A stretch of 64,000 nt of DNA from Mesorhizobium sp. WSM4306 (GCF_007003975.1 NZ_VFTC01000003.1:1-64000), one strand, 5' to 3'. Counted from the stretch's first letter, positions 35,516 to 45,369 are shown. Numbers and translations: made by a program. Notes: a model not told the origin generated them from the sequence alone.

Positions 35516-36520
35516 ATGACAACGAGAATAGCCGTCATCGGCGCAGGATTGATGGGAGCCGATCACGCGAAGATCGTCACCGAGGAACTTCCCGGCGCCA
35601 GCCTACAGGTCGTCTGCGACATGGATGGGGCCCGTGCCCGGAAGGTTGCTGATGCCTATGGCGCGGAGGATGTTGCCAGCGATCCGGAAGGCGTGATTGC
35701 CCGCAGCGATGTGGATGCCGTCATCGTGGCAAGCCCCGATTTTACCCATGCGCCGCTGTCGCTCGCCTGCATCCGGGTCGGCAAGAAGGTGCTCTGCGAA
35801 AAGCCCCTTGCGCAATCGTCCGCCGAATGCCTCGCGGTCATGCAGGCCGAGCAGAAAGCCGGCCAGCGCTTCGTGCAGGTTGGTTTCATGCGGCGCTTCG
35901 ACCAGTCCTATGTCGAGATGCGGCGCGCCATTGCCGATGGCACGCTGGGCCGCCCGCTGATGATGCATAATTTCCACCGCAATGTGGAAACGCCTGCCGC
36001 CGATTTCACCGGCGCCATGGCGATTTCCAATTCCGCTCCCCACGAATTCGATGTGGTGCGACACGTGCTGGGCACAGAATATGTCGCAATCTCGGCCTTC
36101 CAGGCGAAGCGCTCTGATGGGCTGGTCGCCCCGGTCGTCATGGTTCTGGAAACGACCGATGGCCAGATCGTCAATATCGAGATCAACAATAACGCCGCTT
36201 ATGGCTATGACGTGCGCGCCGAACTTGTCGGTGAGAAGGCCAGCATCGCGACGAACCATGTGGCCTATAGCCGGCTGGACCGAGCGCTCGGCACCCATGC
36301 GGCTTACGAGGCAGACTGGCGCGGCCGCTATTTTGAAGCCTATCGCCGCCAGAACCGCGCCTTCCTGCGCTTTGTCGAGACGGGCGAATTCCCCGCCATC
36401 GCGTCGAGCAGCTGGGAAGGCTATGCCGCCGCCGTGGTGGCCGAAGCGGGCGTCAGAGCCCTCATCGAAGGGCGCAGGCAGCTCGTTTCCATGATTGAAA
36501 AACCGGAGTTCTACGCATGA
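35516..36520 (+). CDS. Gfo/Idh/MocA dehydrogenase, inositol-2-dehydrogenase-like
   Basis: 334 residues from the ATG at 35516 (AGGGCG upstream). The Rossmann motif is IAVIGAGLMGADHAK; the catalytic lysine lies in CEKPLAQ; further family motifs are VGFMRRFDQSYVEMRRAI and HEFDVVRHVLG with the active-site histidine. It resembles myo-inositol dehydrogenases (IolG). Its stop overlaps the next gene's start (ATGA). A second paralogue sits at 38353. Confidence 0.85.
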   Translation: MTTRIAVIGAGLMGADHAKIVTEELPGASLQVVCDMDGARARKVADAYGAEDVASDPEGVIARSDVDAVIVASPDFTHAPLSLACIRVGKKVLCEKPLAQSSAECLAVMQAEQKAGQRFVQVGFMRRFDQSYVEMRRAIADGTLGRPLMMHNFHRNVETPAADFTGAMAISNSAPHEFDVVRHVLGTEYVAISAFQAKRSDGLVAPVVMVLETTDGQIVNIEINNNAAYGYDVRAELVGEKASIATNHVAYSRLDRALGTHAAYEADWRGRYFEAYRRQNRAFLRFVETGEFPAIASSSWEGYAAAVVAEAGVRALIEGRRQLVSMIEKPEFYA

Positions 36521-37476
36521 AACTGGGTTTCGTATCCGACAGCCTCGGCGAACTCCCTTTCCACGAACTACTCGACCATGCGGTGCGCTTGGGCGTCTCC
36601 GGCGTCGAGGTCAATACCTGTGGCTGGTCGACCGCTCCACATTTCGATCTCAAGTCCATGCTTGGCAACAAGGCCGCCCAGCGCGATTTTCTGAAGGCCT
36701 TTTCGGATCGCGGGTTGCAGGTGATCAGCCTCAACGCCAATGGCAATACGCTGCACCCGACCGATCCGGCACAGGGCGAGGGTTTGAAGGATACCATTCG
36801 CGTGGCGGGTGAGATGGGCATCGGGACCGTCTGTACCATGTCGGGTCTTCCCGCTGGAAACGCAACCGATACCATGCCGAACTGGGTCGTCTCCTCCTGG
36901 CCGCCGGAAACGCAAGCCATCCTGAAATACCAGTGGGAAGAGAAGCTCTTTCCCTTCTGGAGAGAGATTGTCGCGCTGGCCAGGGAAAACGGCGTCGAGA
37001 AGATCGCGCTGGAGCTGCATGGCAACCAGTGCGTCTACAATGTCCCATCGCTCTTCAAGCTACGGAGCGAAGTGGGCACGATCATCGGTGCAAACCTCGA
37101 TCCCTCGCATCTCTTCTGGATGGGCGCCGATCCGCTGATTGCGGCGGACGCACTAGGGAATGCCATCTATCACGTCCACGCCAAGGATACGTTCCTCAAC
37201 GCTCCCAAGCAGGCGGTTGCCAGCCTGCTCGAAAACGGCAGCCTGATGGATATTCCCGCCCGCTCCTGGTCCTACATCACGCTCGGCTTCGGCCATGGCG
37301 AGGAATGGTGGCGGCAGTTCTGCTACCGGCTGAGAATGGCCGGTTACGACGGCTGGCTCTCCATCGAGCACGAGGACGTGGTCCTCAACTCGCTGGAAGG
37401 GCTCGAAAAATCCGTCGCGCTGCTCAAGGGTGTCATGCCTGCCGCTCCGGCCGACTACAAACCACAAGATATTTGA
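36517..37476 (+). CDS. Sugar phosphate isomerase/epimerase (TIM barrel)
   Basis: 319 residues of the xylose-isomerase-like family (AP endonuclease 2 fold). Metal-ligand stretches are KIALELHGNQCVYN, IGANLDPSHLFWMG, YHVHAKDTF and WLSIEHEDV. Translation is coupled to the preceding dehydrogenase by a four-base overlap. Relatives act on keto-inositols or rare sugars. The exact reaction is not known. Confidence 0.85.
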   Translation: MKLGFVSDSLGELPFHELLDHAVRLGVSGVEVNTCGWSTAPHFDLKSMLGNKAAQRDFLKAFSDRGLQVISLNANGNTLHPTDPAQGEGLKDTIRVAGEMGIGTVCTMSGLPAGNATDTMPNWVVSSWPPETQAILKYQWEEKLFPFWREIVALARENGVEKIALELHGNQCVYNVPSLFKLRSEVGTIIGANLDPSHLFWMGADPLIAADALGNAIYHVHAKDTFLNAPKQAVASLLENGSLMDIPARSWSYITLGFGHGEEWWRQFCYRLRMAGYDGWLSIEHEDVVLNSLEGLEKSVALLKGVMPAAPADYKPQDI

Positions 37477-37508
37477 GGCCAACAATCTAACCTCGAAACA
37501 GGATATTG

Positions 37509-38312
37509 ATGATGACAACGGCCCCAGCAACCTCGGGACCCTTTACCTTGGCGGTTTGCGCGGAAATGGTGTTCCGCTCGCTGCCCGTGCTCGACCGCCT
37601 CAAGCGGATCACCGAACTCGGCTTCGTCGCCGAAATCTGGGACTGGACGAAGCACGACATCGCCGCGTTGGCCAAGTCCGGCGCCTCGTTTTCCTCGATG
37701 ACCGGCTATGTCACGGGGACGCTTGCCGATGACGCGGGCGCGGACGAGTTGATCAGGACGGCGAAACTCTCGATCCCAGTCGCCAAGCAACTGAACTGCC
37801 CGCGGCTCAACCTGCACGGCACCGGGCTCGACAGCCAAGGTCTTCCGGTCGTCAAGTCGGAGGTGGTGACCGGCGCCATGTGGCTCAAGGCCCGCGACAC
37901 CCTCGAGCGCATCGCCGACCTCGGCGAGCGGGAAGGCGTGACCTTCGTTCTCGAAAACCTCAACGAGGCCGTCGACCACCCGAAAACGCCGTTCGCCAGG
38001 GCCGCCGACACGATCGCGTTGGTGTCGTCCATCAACCGGCCGTCGCTCAAGCTCAACCTCGATCTTTACCATGCGCAGATCGGCGAAGGGAATCTGATCG
38101 GGCTCTGCCGCCTGGCGCTTCCCCACATTGGCGAGATCCAGGTGGCCGACGTTCCTGGGCGCACAGAGCCCGGTACCGGAGAGATCAACTATCCGGCCAT
38201 CGCCCGCGCCCTTGACGCGATGGGCTATCGCGGCGTTGTCGGCATGGAAGCCTGGCCGTCGGGCGACGACGAACTCGCGCTCAGCCGCTTCCGCCAGGCC
38301 TTCACCGTCTAA
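37509..38312 (+). CDS. Hydroxypyruvate isomerase-like TIM-barrel protein
   Basis: 267 residues from the ATG at 37509 (AGGA upstream). The Hyi/OtnI-like pattern is visible: NLHGTGLDSQG, GVTFVLENLNEAVDHPKTPF, LKLNLDLYHAQIGEGNL, IGEIQVADVPGRTEPGTGEINY and VGMEAWPSG, with the expected metal-binding Glu, Asp, His and Glu positions. The family isomerises hydroxypyruvate or 2-oxo-tetronates. It follows the other isomerase by 32 bp and precedes a second MocA-type dehydrogenase. Confidence 0.8.
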   Translation: MMTTAPATSGPFTLAVCAEMVFRSLPVLDRLKRITELGFVAEIWDWTKHDIAALAKSGASFSSMTGYVTGTLADDAGADELIRTAKLSIPVAKQLNCPRLNLHGTGLDSQGLPVVKSEVVTGAMWLKARDTLERIADLGEREGVTFVLENLNEAVDHPKTPFARAADTIALVSSINRPSLKLNLDLYHAQIGEGNLIGLCRLALPHIGEIQVADVPGRTEPGTGEINYPAIARALDAMGYRGVVGMEAWPSGDDELALSRFRQAFTV

Positions 38313-38352
38313 AGTCAGCCACTTTCCCAACGTTCGAATTTCGGAGCATCAA

Positions 38353-39375
38353 ATGCCTGCCCAACGCCCTGTGAACGTCGCCCTGATCGGGGCAGGTCGC
38401 ATCGGTTCCTTTCATGCCGAATCCGTCGCGCGCCGGCTTGTCGACGCAAATCTGGTCGCGATCGCCGATCCCGCCGAGAGCGCGGCGGAAGCGCTCGCCG
38501 GAAAGCTGGACGTACCAACCGCCGTGACCGACATCTCGGCGGTGCTCTCCGACCCGGCGGTCGAAGCGGTCATCATCGCATCGCCGGCACGCTTCCACGC
38601 CAGTCTCGCCGTACAGGCGGCCGAGGCCGGCAAGGCCGTGTTCTGCGAAAAGCCTATGGCGCTAACCCTCGAAGAGGCCGATCGCGTGATCGCCGCCGCG
38701 TCTAGCGCCGGAGTGCCCTTGCAGGTCGGCTTCAACCGGCGCTGGGACCAGGCTTTCGCCGAAGGGCGCGCCGCGATCGATGCGGGCAAGGTGGGAACAC
38801 CGCAGTTGATCCGGTCGCTGACCCGCGACCCCGGCCCCTATAGCGGCAGTCCGGAAAGAACGCCGCGCTGGACGATCTTCTACGAAACGTTGATCCACGA
38901 CTTCGACACGCTTGTCTGGCTCAATCCCGACGCCCGACCCGTCGAGGTGACGGCAATCGCCGATGCGCTGGTGCGCCCCGACTCCAAGGACAAGGGTTTC
39001 CACGACACCGCTGTCGTCACCATCCGCTTCGACAATGGCTCGATTGCTGTCGCCGAAGCCAATTTCTCCGCCATGTACGGCTATGACATTCGCGGCGAAG
39101 TCTTCGGCTCTGGCGGCATGATCACCATGGGCGACGTGCGCCGTTCGAGCCTGACCCTCTTCGATAGCAACGGCGTCTCCAGCGATACCTGGCGGCGCGA
39201 CACCGATCATTTCGTGCACGGCTACACCGCGCAACTCGCCGCCTTTGTCGGCGCGGTTCGCAGCGGCGTGGTCACGGGACCGACCGGTCAGGATGCGCGC
39301 ACCGCGCTTGCGATCGCTCTTGCCTGCATCAAGTCGGTGGAAGAGAGGCGCACAGTGTCGATGAACGAAATCTGA
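38353..39375 (+). CDS. iolG: Inositol 2-dehydrogenase-like oxidoreductase
   Basis: 340 residues from the ATG at 38353 with GGAG upstream. It is a close match to the IolG pattern: VALIGAGRIGSFHAESVARR, FCEKPMALTLEEADRVI, LQVGFNRRWDQAFAEGRAAI, and YETLIHDFDTLVWLNPD with the catalytic His/Asp. It should oxidise an inositol or related polyol with NAD. It is the last intact gene of the operon that begins at 32419. The symbol reflects family similarity; the true substrate may differ. Confidence 0.8.
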   Translation: MPAQRPVNVALIGAGRIGSFHAESVARRLVDANLVAIADPAESAAEALAGKLDVPTAVTDISAVLSDPAVEAVIIASPARFHASLAVQAAEAGKAVFCEKPMALTLEEADRVIAAASSAGVPLQVGFNRRWDQAFAEGRAAIDAGKVGTPQLIRSLTRDPGPYSGSPERTPRWTIFYETLIHDFDTLVWLNPDARPVEVTAIADALVRPDSKDKGFHDTAVVTIRFDNGSIAVAEANFSAMYGYDIRGEVFGSGGMITMGDVRRSSLTLFDSNGVSSDTWRRDTDHFVHGYTAQLAAFVGAVRSGVVTGPTGQDARTALAIALACIKSVEERRTVSMNEI

Positions 39376-39396
39376 AGCAATAAGCGAAGGCAGGAC

Positions 39397-39702
39397 ATGG
39401 CGGCTTCGAACGATTGCGCAACTCGAATTGTGACCTTTGCAGATCTGCAGAGACGCGTCGCGGGTCGTCAGCTTGTTTTTCCGCCGCAAGTCGAAAAGGT
39501 AGCGGCTGCCGCCCTTGCGCGACCCGAACTTCTGGCATTTGAGAGCGCAGACAAGATTGCCGCGCGCGCAGGCGTATCAAAGGCAACCGTCGCCAGGTTT
39601 GCCAGACTTCTCGGCAATCGAAACCTGAAGGAGGCAAGACGTGTTTTTCGCGAGGAATTGCGAAGACGCCATGACATCAACGCCGGGCGACCAAATTGCT
39701 GA
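39397..39702 (+). pseudogene. Truncated RpiR-family regulator (HTH domain only)
   Basis: 101 residues covering the N-terminal RpiR helix-turn-helix (IVTFADLQRRVAGRQLVFPP, then IAARAGVSKATVARFARLLG). Normal RpiR proteins are about 280 residues with a C-terminal SIS sugar-phosphate domain, which is missing. After RRRHDIN the frame departs into a few unrelated codons and stops beside a decayed transposase. It is best read as a regulator cut by an insertion, although a free HTH peptide could still be made. Confidence 0.75.
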
Positions 39703-39816
39703 ACATCGTCTCGAGGGACGGCTTTCTTTTTCTCGATTTCATCTTGCGGAACTTGAGCGTCACATCGGTGGGCGAAGCTTGTCCATCGCCGTCCGAGTGC
39801 GGCTGGCTCGAATCCC

Positions 39817-40260
39817 TTGGAACTGATCCAGATCGACCATACGAAGGCCGATATCTCTGTCGTCGACGAGGAAACCCGACGGCCTATCGGCCGCCCGTGG
39901 TTGCATATCTGCAGCCGGATCATGACCGGATTCTACCTCACGATGGAAGCGCCGTTCCGGCTGTCGACCAGCCTGTGTCTGCTGCACTCCGTCTTCGACA
40001 AATCGGCATGGCTGAGAGAACGTGAAATCGCGGAACCATGGCCTGTCACCAGCCTGCTCGATACATTGCACGTCGACAACCGCCTAGATTTCCGCAGCAT
40101 AATGTTCAAGAGAGAATGCGAGGATGCGGGCATCGCGATCGTCGGGCGAACCCCACTTCGGCGGTCATATCGAGCGTCTGACCGGAACGCAGATGGGGAG
40201 ATTGCAGGAGTTCGGCGAATTGATTCGAAGCGACATGCTGCGCAGACGGTCGGTTCTGGA
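39817..40260 (+). pseudogene. Remnant of a Mu/TnsB-type DDE transposase
   Basis: The first frame reads LELIQIDHTKADISVVDEE, then MTGFYLTMEAPFRLSTSLCL, WLREREIAEPWPV and TLHVDN, matching the integrase core with its first two catalytic aspartates. After a frameshift near 40145, another frame reads HFGGHIERLTGTQMGRLQE, which carries the expected glutamate. Stops and shifts exclude activity. It abuts the truncated RpiR gene, so it is probably the insertion that broke it. Confidence 0.75.
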
Positions 40261-40360
40261 ATGAAGCAATGAGAAAGACGCCATTCGCTGGTACCTTCCG
40301 TCTTGACGCCGATCAGCCAGACATATTTTTGACTTCAGCATTATTAGCGAAGCAAAAAGT

Positions 40361-40984
40361 CTAGGATGGCATGTCGGACTTTCCCAGAGCTTTCAGGATA
40401 AAGCGAATCTGCTCGCGCAGGCCAGCTTCGTTATCTTCGCCGTGTCGAAGGCGGTGCTCGATCAGAATCGGGTGGAAAAACGGCGTGAAGGCGGTCTTGA
40501 CCGCGCGCGCTGCTTCCACGGAATCTTCGACCTTGAATTCCCCTGCTTGGATGCCCTCGCGGATAATCGCTTCGAGGATCGTTACCACCCGCTCGGTATG
40601 CGCCTTGATGATCGCGCAGTTCTCTCGCATGGCGGCGACAATCATCTCGTGCATGCGCTTTTCCTTGACCAGTGTGGTCTTGCTGTGGTGGTGCATCGCG
40701 GTCAGGAGTTGGTCGAGTTTCTCCGGAGCCGGCGCGCTCGTGCATGCGATCGCAGAGGCGATCTCAGCGACCTCGTTCACGACCCGCCCACAGATGGACT
40801 CGATGATCGCACCCTTGGAGGGGAAGAAACGATAGACATTTGCCGTGCTCATGCCGAGTTCGGAGGCGATATCAGCCACCGATGTCTTATGGGTGCCGAG
40901 GCGGCGAAACTGCTCGTCCGCCACAGCCAGGATGCGCGCGCGCATCTCGTCGGGATCAGTTCGTGTTCGAACTGGACGATTCAT
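40361..40984 (-). CDS. TetR-family regulator downstream of the RND pump gene
   Basis: 207 residues from the ATG at 40984 with GGAG upstream. The helix-turn-helix is TSVADIASELGMSTANVYRFFPSK, with a divergent C-terminal ligand domain and a C-terminal TetR_C-like helical part. It is read in the same direction as the RND operon (41130-45346), 145 bp after it, while another TetR gene lies at the other end. One of the two probably controls a different target. Confidence 0.85.
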   Translation of the reverse strand: MNRPVRTRTDPDEMRARILAVADEQFRRLGTHKTSVADIASELGMSTANVYRFFPSKGAIIESICGRVVNEVAEIASAIACTSAPAPEKLDQLLTAMHHHSKTTLVKEKRMHEMIVAAMRENCAIIKAHTERVVTILEAIIREGIQAGEFKVEDSVEAARAVKTAFTPFFHPILIEHRLRHGEDNEAGLREQIRFILKALGKSDMPS

Positions 40985-41129
40985 GCATGTCTCCAGAATT
41001 GATGAAGCGAACCGGCCGGACTCGCGTGGACGATCGTCTGTAAGCGGCAAGTTCGTGCCGTTGGCCCTGCCTGTGTCCAGGCAGCGCCAACGGGCAAGAA
41101 TTTGAACCGTCTCCTGCGATAACGGAGAG

Positions 41130-44100
41130 CTACTCGGCCGCCATTGCTGCTGGCACTTCCGGTCCCTCCGTTGAATTCTCCTGGACCTCATCCGCAGCCG
41201 GCTTGATCCGGAACCACGCGACATAGAGCGCTGGAAGGAACAGCAGTATTAGCACCGTGCCCGCCGCCGTGCCGCCGATCAGCGTATAGGCCATCGAACC
41301 CCAGAAGACGGAGTGCGTGAGGGGGATGAAGGCCAGCACGGCGGCAAGTGCGGTCAGGATCACGGGCCTTGTGCGTTGCACCGTGGCCTCGATGACGGCG
41401 TGATAGTCGTCAAGGCCGGCGGCACGGTTCTCCTTGATCTGTTCGGTCAGGATCAGCGTGTTGCGCATCAGGATGCCGGCCAATCCTATGAGGCCCAGAA
41501 TAGCGTTGAATCCAAAGGGCTGGTTGAAGGCGAGCAGCATAGGCACGACGCCAACCAAGCCTAACGGTGCGGTCAGCACGACCATCGCCATCGTCGAGAA
41601 GGATCGCACCTGCAGTATGATGACGATCAACATGGCGGCGATCATGGCCGGGAAGACTTTGCCCAGCGCGGTGTTGGCCTTAGCCGCCTCCTCGATCGAT
41701 CCTCCCATTTCGATGCGATAGCCGGCCGGAAGGGATTTGATCAGGGGCTCAAGGGCCGTCATGATCTGCTTGGAAACCTCTGGAGGCTGGGTCGCCTCAT
41801 TGATGTCCGAGCGGATCGTGATGACCGGCGTGCGATCGCGTCGCTTCAGGATCGGCTCTTCCAGGCGGACTTCCGAGTGACCGATCTGGTCGAGTGGAAT
41901 CTGGCGGCCATCCCGGCTCATCAGCGAGAAGTCCGCCAGACGCGTCGGATTCAGCCGCTCGCCGCCGGCGCTGCGTGCCACGATGGGGACATTGCGAATG
42001 TCCTCGCGGACCTGCGTGACGGGGATGCCGGTGAGAAGGAACTGGAGTTGCTGGGCCACCTCCGCCGGCGACAGGCCGATGAGGTTCAGTCGATCCTGAT
42101 CCGGGATGAAGCGCAGTACCGGCGTGCGATTGCCCCACTCGCGATTGGCCTGCCGCACGTCCGGCACGCTGCGCATGATGTCGAGGGCTTTTTCGGAGAT
42201 GGTGTACAGCTGCTGCGGGTTTGGCCCCATGACCCGGAACTCGACCGGGAACGGCGTGTAGGGTCCGAACACGAGTTGCGTGACACGGACGTTCGCTTCG
42301 GGGGCAAGCCCTGTCGCGACCGCTACACGGAGCCGGTGCTTCAAAGCCTCGCGCGCCTCCGCGTCAGGTGTCAGCACGACGATCTTGGCGAAGGCGGGAT
42401 CAGGCAATTCGGGCGCCATGGCGAAGAAGAAGCGGGGAGCGCCCTGACCGACATAGCTCGTCACGATCTTGGCCTCGGGCTGGCTGCCAAGCCAGTGTTC
42501 CAGCTTCTCGACCGTGGCGGTCGTCGTCCCGATGCTGGTGCCTTCCGGCAGGCGAACCTCGACCAGCACTTCGGGGCGATCGGATGTCGGGAAGAACTGC
42601 TGCTTGAGGCCGCTCATGCCGACAACCGAAAGCGCGAACACGATGCCGACGGCAGCGCAGGTCACGAACTTGTGGCGCACGGCAAAGGTGATGAGCCGGC
42701 GAAGGCGCCGATAGTTCGGTGTGTCGTATATGGCGTGAACGCCGCCTTCGACTGGTTTGATCGCGGGCAGCATCTTGACGCCCATATAAGGGGTGAAAAT
42801 CACAGCGACGATCCAGGAGACGATAAGGGCGAATCCCACGACCCAGAAGATGTTGCCGGCGTATTCGCCGGCCGTCGAGCGCGCGAAGCCCACCGGCAGG
42901 AACCCGGCGATCGTCACCAGCGTGCCTGAGAGCATCGGCGCCGCGGTGTGGCTCCATGCATAGGCCGCCGCCTTGATGCGGTCCATGCCCTCTTCCATTT
43001 TCACCACCATCACCTCGATGGCGATGATGGCGTCGTCAACGAGGAGGCCAAGCGCCAGGATGAGAGCACCGAGCGTGATGCGGTCGAAGAACCGGCCGGT
43101 TTCCAGCATGATGAGAAACACGACAGCGAGCGTCAGCGGGACGGCGGCCGCCACGACGATGCCGACGCGCCAACCGAGGCTGAGCAGACTCACCAAAAGC
43201 ACCACGCCGAGCGCCATCGCGAATTTGAGCATGAACTCGTTCACCGACGAGCCGATGTTCACGGCCTGATCGCTGACCTTGGCCAGCGTCATCCCGAGAG
43301 GCAGCGTCTGTGCAATCGCCGCCGATCTCTCCTCCAGCGCCTTGCCGAGCTCGAGACCATTCCAGCCCTCCTGCATCACCGCCGCGAGCATGATGGTCGG
43401 CTCACCCTGATGCCTGATGATGTGGGTGGGAGGATCCTCGTAGCCGCGCCGAACCTGGGCGACGTCGGAGAGCTTCAATGTCCGTCCCGCGGCGACGATC
43501 GGCGTGTCGGCGATCGCCTGGACACTGTCATAGGCGCCGGCGACCCGGATGAAGACCTGTGGCCCCTCGGTGTCGATCGAGCCCGCCGGCGTGACGGTGT
43601 TCTGCCGCTGCAAGGCGGCAATGATGTCTTGTGCCGACACGCCGAGGGTTGCCAGCTTGGCATAGGAAAACTCGACGAATATCTGCTCGGGACGTTCGCC
43701 GAGGATGTTGATCTTCTTGACGCCGGGCACATGCAGAAGGTCTTGGCGAATGGTCTCGGCCTGCCTCGCGAGTTCCCGCATCGGCATGCCTTGGGCCTTC
43801 AATGCATAAAGCGCGAAGCTCACATCCGAATACTCGTCGTTGACGAAGGGACCGAGCACGCCGGGCGGCAGGTTGCGGGCTTCATCCCCGAGCTTCTTGC
43901 GGGCCTGGTAGAACTCCTCCTGCACGCTGGATGGCGGGGTGCTGTCCTTCAGCGTAACTGTCAAATAGGCATAGCCTGGCCGTGTCGTCGTCTCGACACG
44001 GTCGTACCAGGTCAATTCCTGAAGCCGCTTCTCCAGCGGTTCGGCGACGAGGTCCTGCATCTCGCGCGCCGTTGCGCCCGGCCATACCGTCGTGACTGTC

Positions 44101-44240
44101 AGGGTCTTGATGGTGAAGTTGGGGTCTTCGGCACGTCCAAGCATGAGGAAGGCGTAAGCACCGGCGGCGACCAGCAGAATGATGAAGAAGAGGGTTACGG
44201 CTCGCTCGCGAACGGCGATCGCGGAAAGATTGAGGTTCAT
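41130..44240 (-). CDS. RND efflux pump inner-membrane transporter
   Basis: 1036 residues, the usual size for an AcrB/HAE1-type pump. The start is MNLNLSAIAVRERAVTLFFI. The proton-relay aspartate pair is visible in ILALGLLVDDAIIAIEVM. The second half repeats the twelve-helix architecture (GFNAILGLIGLAGILMRN, AYTLIGGTAAGTVLILLFLP). Its start overlaps the adaptor stop by one base. There is no outer-membrane channel gene in the window, so a TolC-type channel must be supplied elsewhere. Substrates are not predictable. Confidence 0.9.
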   Translation of the reverse strand: MNLNLSAIAVRERAVTLFFIILLVAAGAYAFLMLGRAEDPNFTIKTLTVTTVWPGATAREMQDLVAEPLEKRLQELTWYDRVETTTRPGYAYLTVTLKDSTPPSSVQEEFYQARKKLGDEARNLPPGVLGPFVNDEYSDVSFALYALKAQGMPMRELARQAETIRQDLLHVPGVKKINILGERPEQIFVEFSYAKLATLGVSAQDIIAALQRQNTVTPAGSIDTEGPQVFIRVAGAYDSVQAIADTPIVAAGRTLKLSDVAQVRRGYEDPPTHIIRHQGEPTIMLAAVMQEGWNGLELGKALEERSAAIAQTLPLGMTLAKVSDQAVNIGSSVNEFMLKFAMALGVVLLVSLLSLGWRVGIVVAAAVPLTLAVVFLIMLETGRFFDRITLGALILALGLLVDDAIIAIEVMVVKMEEGMDRIKAAAYAWSHTAAPMLSGTLVTIAGFLPVGFARSTAGEYAGNIFWVVGFALIVSWIVAVIFTPYMGVKMLPAIKPVEGGVHAIYDTPNYRRLRRLITFAVRHKFVTCAAVGIVFALSVVGMSGLKQQFFPTSDRPEVLVEVRLPEGTSIGTTTATVEKLEHWLGSQPEAKIVTSYVGQGAPRFFFAMAPELPDPAFAKIVVLTPDAEAREALKHRLRVAVATGLAPEANVRVTQLVFGPYTPFPVEFRVMGPNPQQLYTISEKALDIMRSVPDVRQANREWGNRTPVLRFIPDQDRLNLIGLSPAEVAQQLQFLLTGIPVTQVREDIRNVPIVARSAGGERLNPTRLADFSLMSRDGRQIPLDQIGHSEVRLEEPILKRRDRTPVITIRSDINEATQPPEVSKQIMTALEPLIKSLPAGYRIEMGGSIEEAAKANTALGKVFPAMIAAMLIVIILQVRSFSTMAMVVLTAPLGLVGVVPMLLAFNQPFGFNAILGLIGLAGILMRNTLILTEQIKENRAAGLDDYHAVIEATVQRTRPVILTALAAVLAFIPLTHSVFWGSMAYTLIGGTAAGTVLILLFLPALYVAWFRIKPAADEVQENSTEGPEVPAAMAAE

Positions 44241-45346
44241 CAGTTGCTCCCGCTTCCAGAAGCAGTCCTGACGCGGGTGCCCTCCTGCAGGAGATGAGCG
44301 CCGAGCGCAACAATCGAATCACCGGAACTCAGCCCAGAGATCACGGCGGTTTCGCTGGTCAAACGAACAAGCTTGACGGGCTGAAAATGTACGGTCGAGG
44401 TTGCGCCGTCCAGAATCCAAACGCCGGTCTTCTGGCCATCATCCAGCAGGGCTCCCAGCGGCACCTGGACTTCCGGTTCGCTCGCCTGGCTTGCAAGCCG
44501 AATGGTTACCGTCGCGCCAAGCGGTGCTGCCGCGGCCTCACCGTCGAGCACATAGCGGGCCTCATAGGTGCGGGTCTGGGGATCGGCAGCGTCCGACAAC
44601 TGCCGCAGATGCGCCGTAAAATGCTGCCCATCGGCCCCATACAAGCCCGCATCGGCGACCGAGCCGATCGCCGGTCGGATCGTTTCGGGAAGCGCGACAA
44701 CCGCTTCGCGGGGGCCAGCGTTCGCGATCCGAACCACGGTCTGTCCTGCGGTGACAACCTGTCCCGGCTCGCCAAGCGTTTCGACCACCGTTCCATTTGC
44801 GTTCGCGTCCAGAATGGAATAGGCCGCCTCGTTCTGCGCGACCTTCGCTTCCGCTTCCGCGGCCGCGAGCTGTGCGGTCGCGGTATCAAGTGCTGCCTTC
44901 GCCTGCTCGTAACGCTGCGGAGTTGCAGCCAATTCCTTCTGGACCAGGACGGCATAGCGCTTTTCGTCGGCGCTCGTCTGAACCAGGACAGCGCGTGCCG
45001 CGGCGACAGCGTTGCGCTTCGCGGTGAGCGCAAGAACGAGATCGGTATCATCGATCCGCAGCAGCGGTTGGCCTGCCTTGACCTGTTCGCCGACGTTCAC
45101 AAGTCGCTCGATGATCTTGCCGGGGACGCGAAAACCAAGATTGCTCTGCACCCTCGCCGCAATTGTGCCCGTGAAGCCGCGTTCAGATCCGGCGACCCCC
45201 GCTGCCGTCACCAGTCTGACCATCGGAGGTTCCTGCCTCGGATCAGCCGCGGCAGCGGCCGTGTGCGTGCGAAGCGTAATGAATGCGGCCACCCCCAGCC
45301 CCACGACCAAGATGCTCCCCAGTCCAATAACAAGTCGCTTTTTCAT
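44240..45346 (-). CDS. RND efflux periplasmic adaptor
   Basis: About 368 residues from the ATG at 45346, which has AGGAGG eight bases upstream; an ATG at 45352 is only two bases from that site. An N-terminal membrane anchor (LVIGLGSILVVGLGVAAFI) is followed by barrel-sandwich halves (NLGFRVPGKIIERLVNVGEQ and ANANGTVVETLGEPGQVVTA) flanking a coiled-coil hairpin rich in Ala, Lys and Glu. It is the first gene of the pump operon, divergent from a TetR gene with a palindrome between them. Confidence 0.9.
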   Translation of the reverse strand: MKKRLVIGLGSILVVGLGVAAFITLRTHTAAAAADPRQEPPMVRLVTAAGVAGSERGFTGTIAARVQSNLGFRVPGKIIERLVNVGEQVKAGQPLLRIDDTDLVLALTAKRNAVAAARAVLVQTSADEKRYAVLVQKELAATPQRYEQAKAALDTATAQLAAAEAEAKVAQNEAAYSILDANANGTVVETLGEPGQVVTAGQTVVRIANAGPREAVVALPETIRPAIGSVADAGLYGADGQHFTAHLRQLSDAADPQTRTYEARYVLDGEAAAAPLGATVTIRLASQASEPEVQVPLGALLDDGQKTGVWILDGATSTVHFQPVKLVRLTSETAVISGLSSGDSIVALGAHLLQEGTRVRTASGSGSN

Positions 45347-45369
45347 GCCCATCGCCTCCTGTGAAAATA

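Noticed and set aside
42948-44297. 449-residue plus-strand frame opposite the RND pump gene
   Set aside because: Antisense shadow of a well-supported pump gene, with a charged low-complexity translation.
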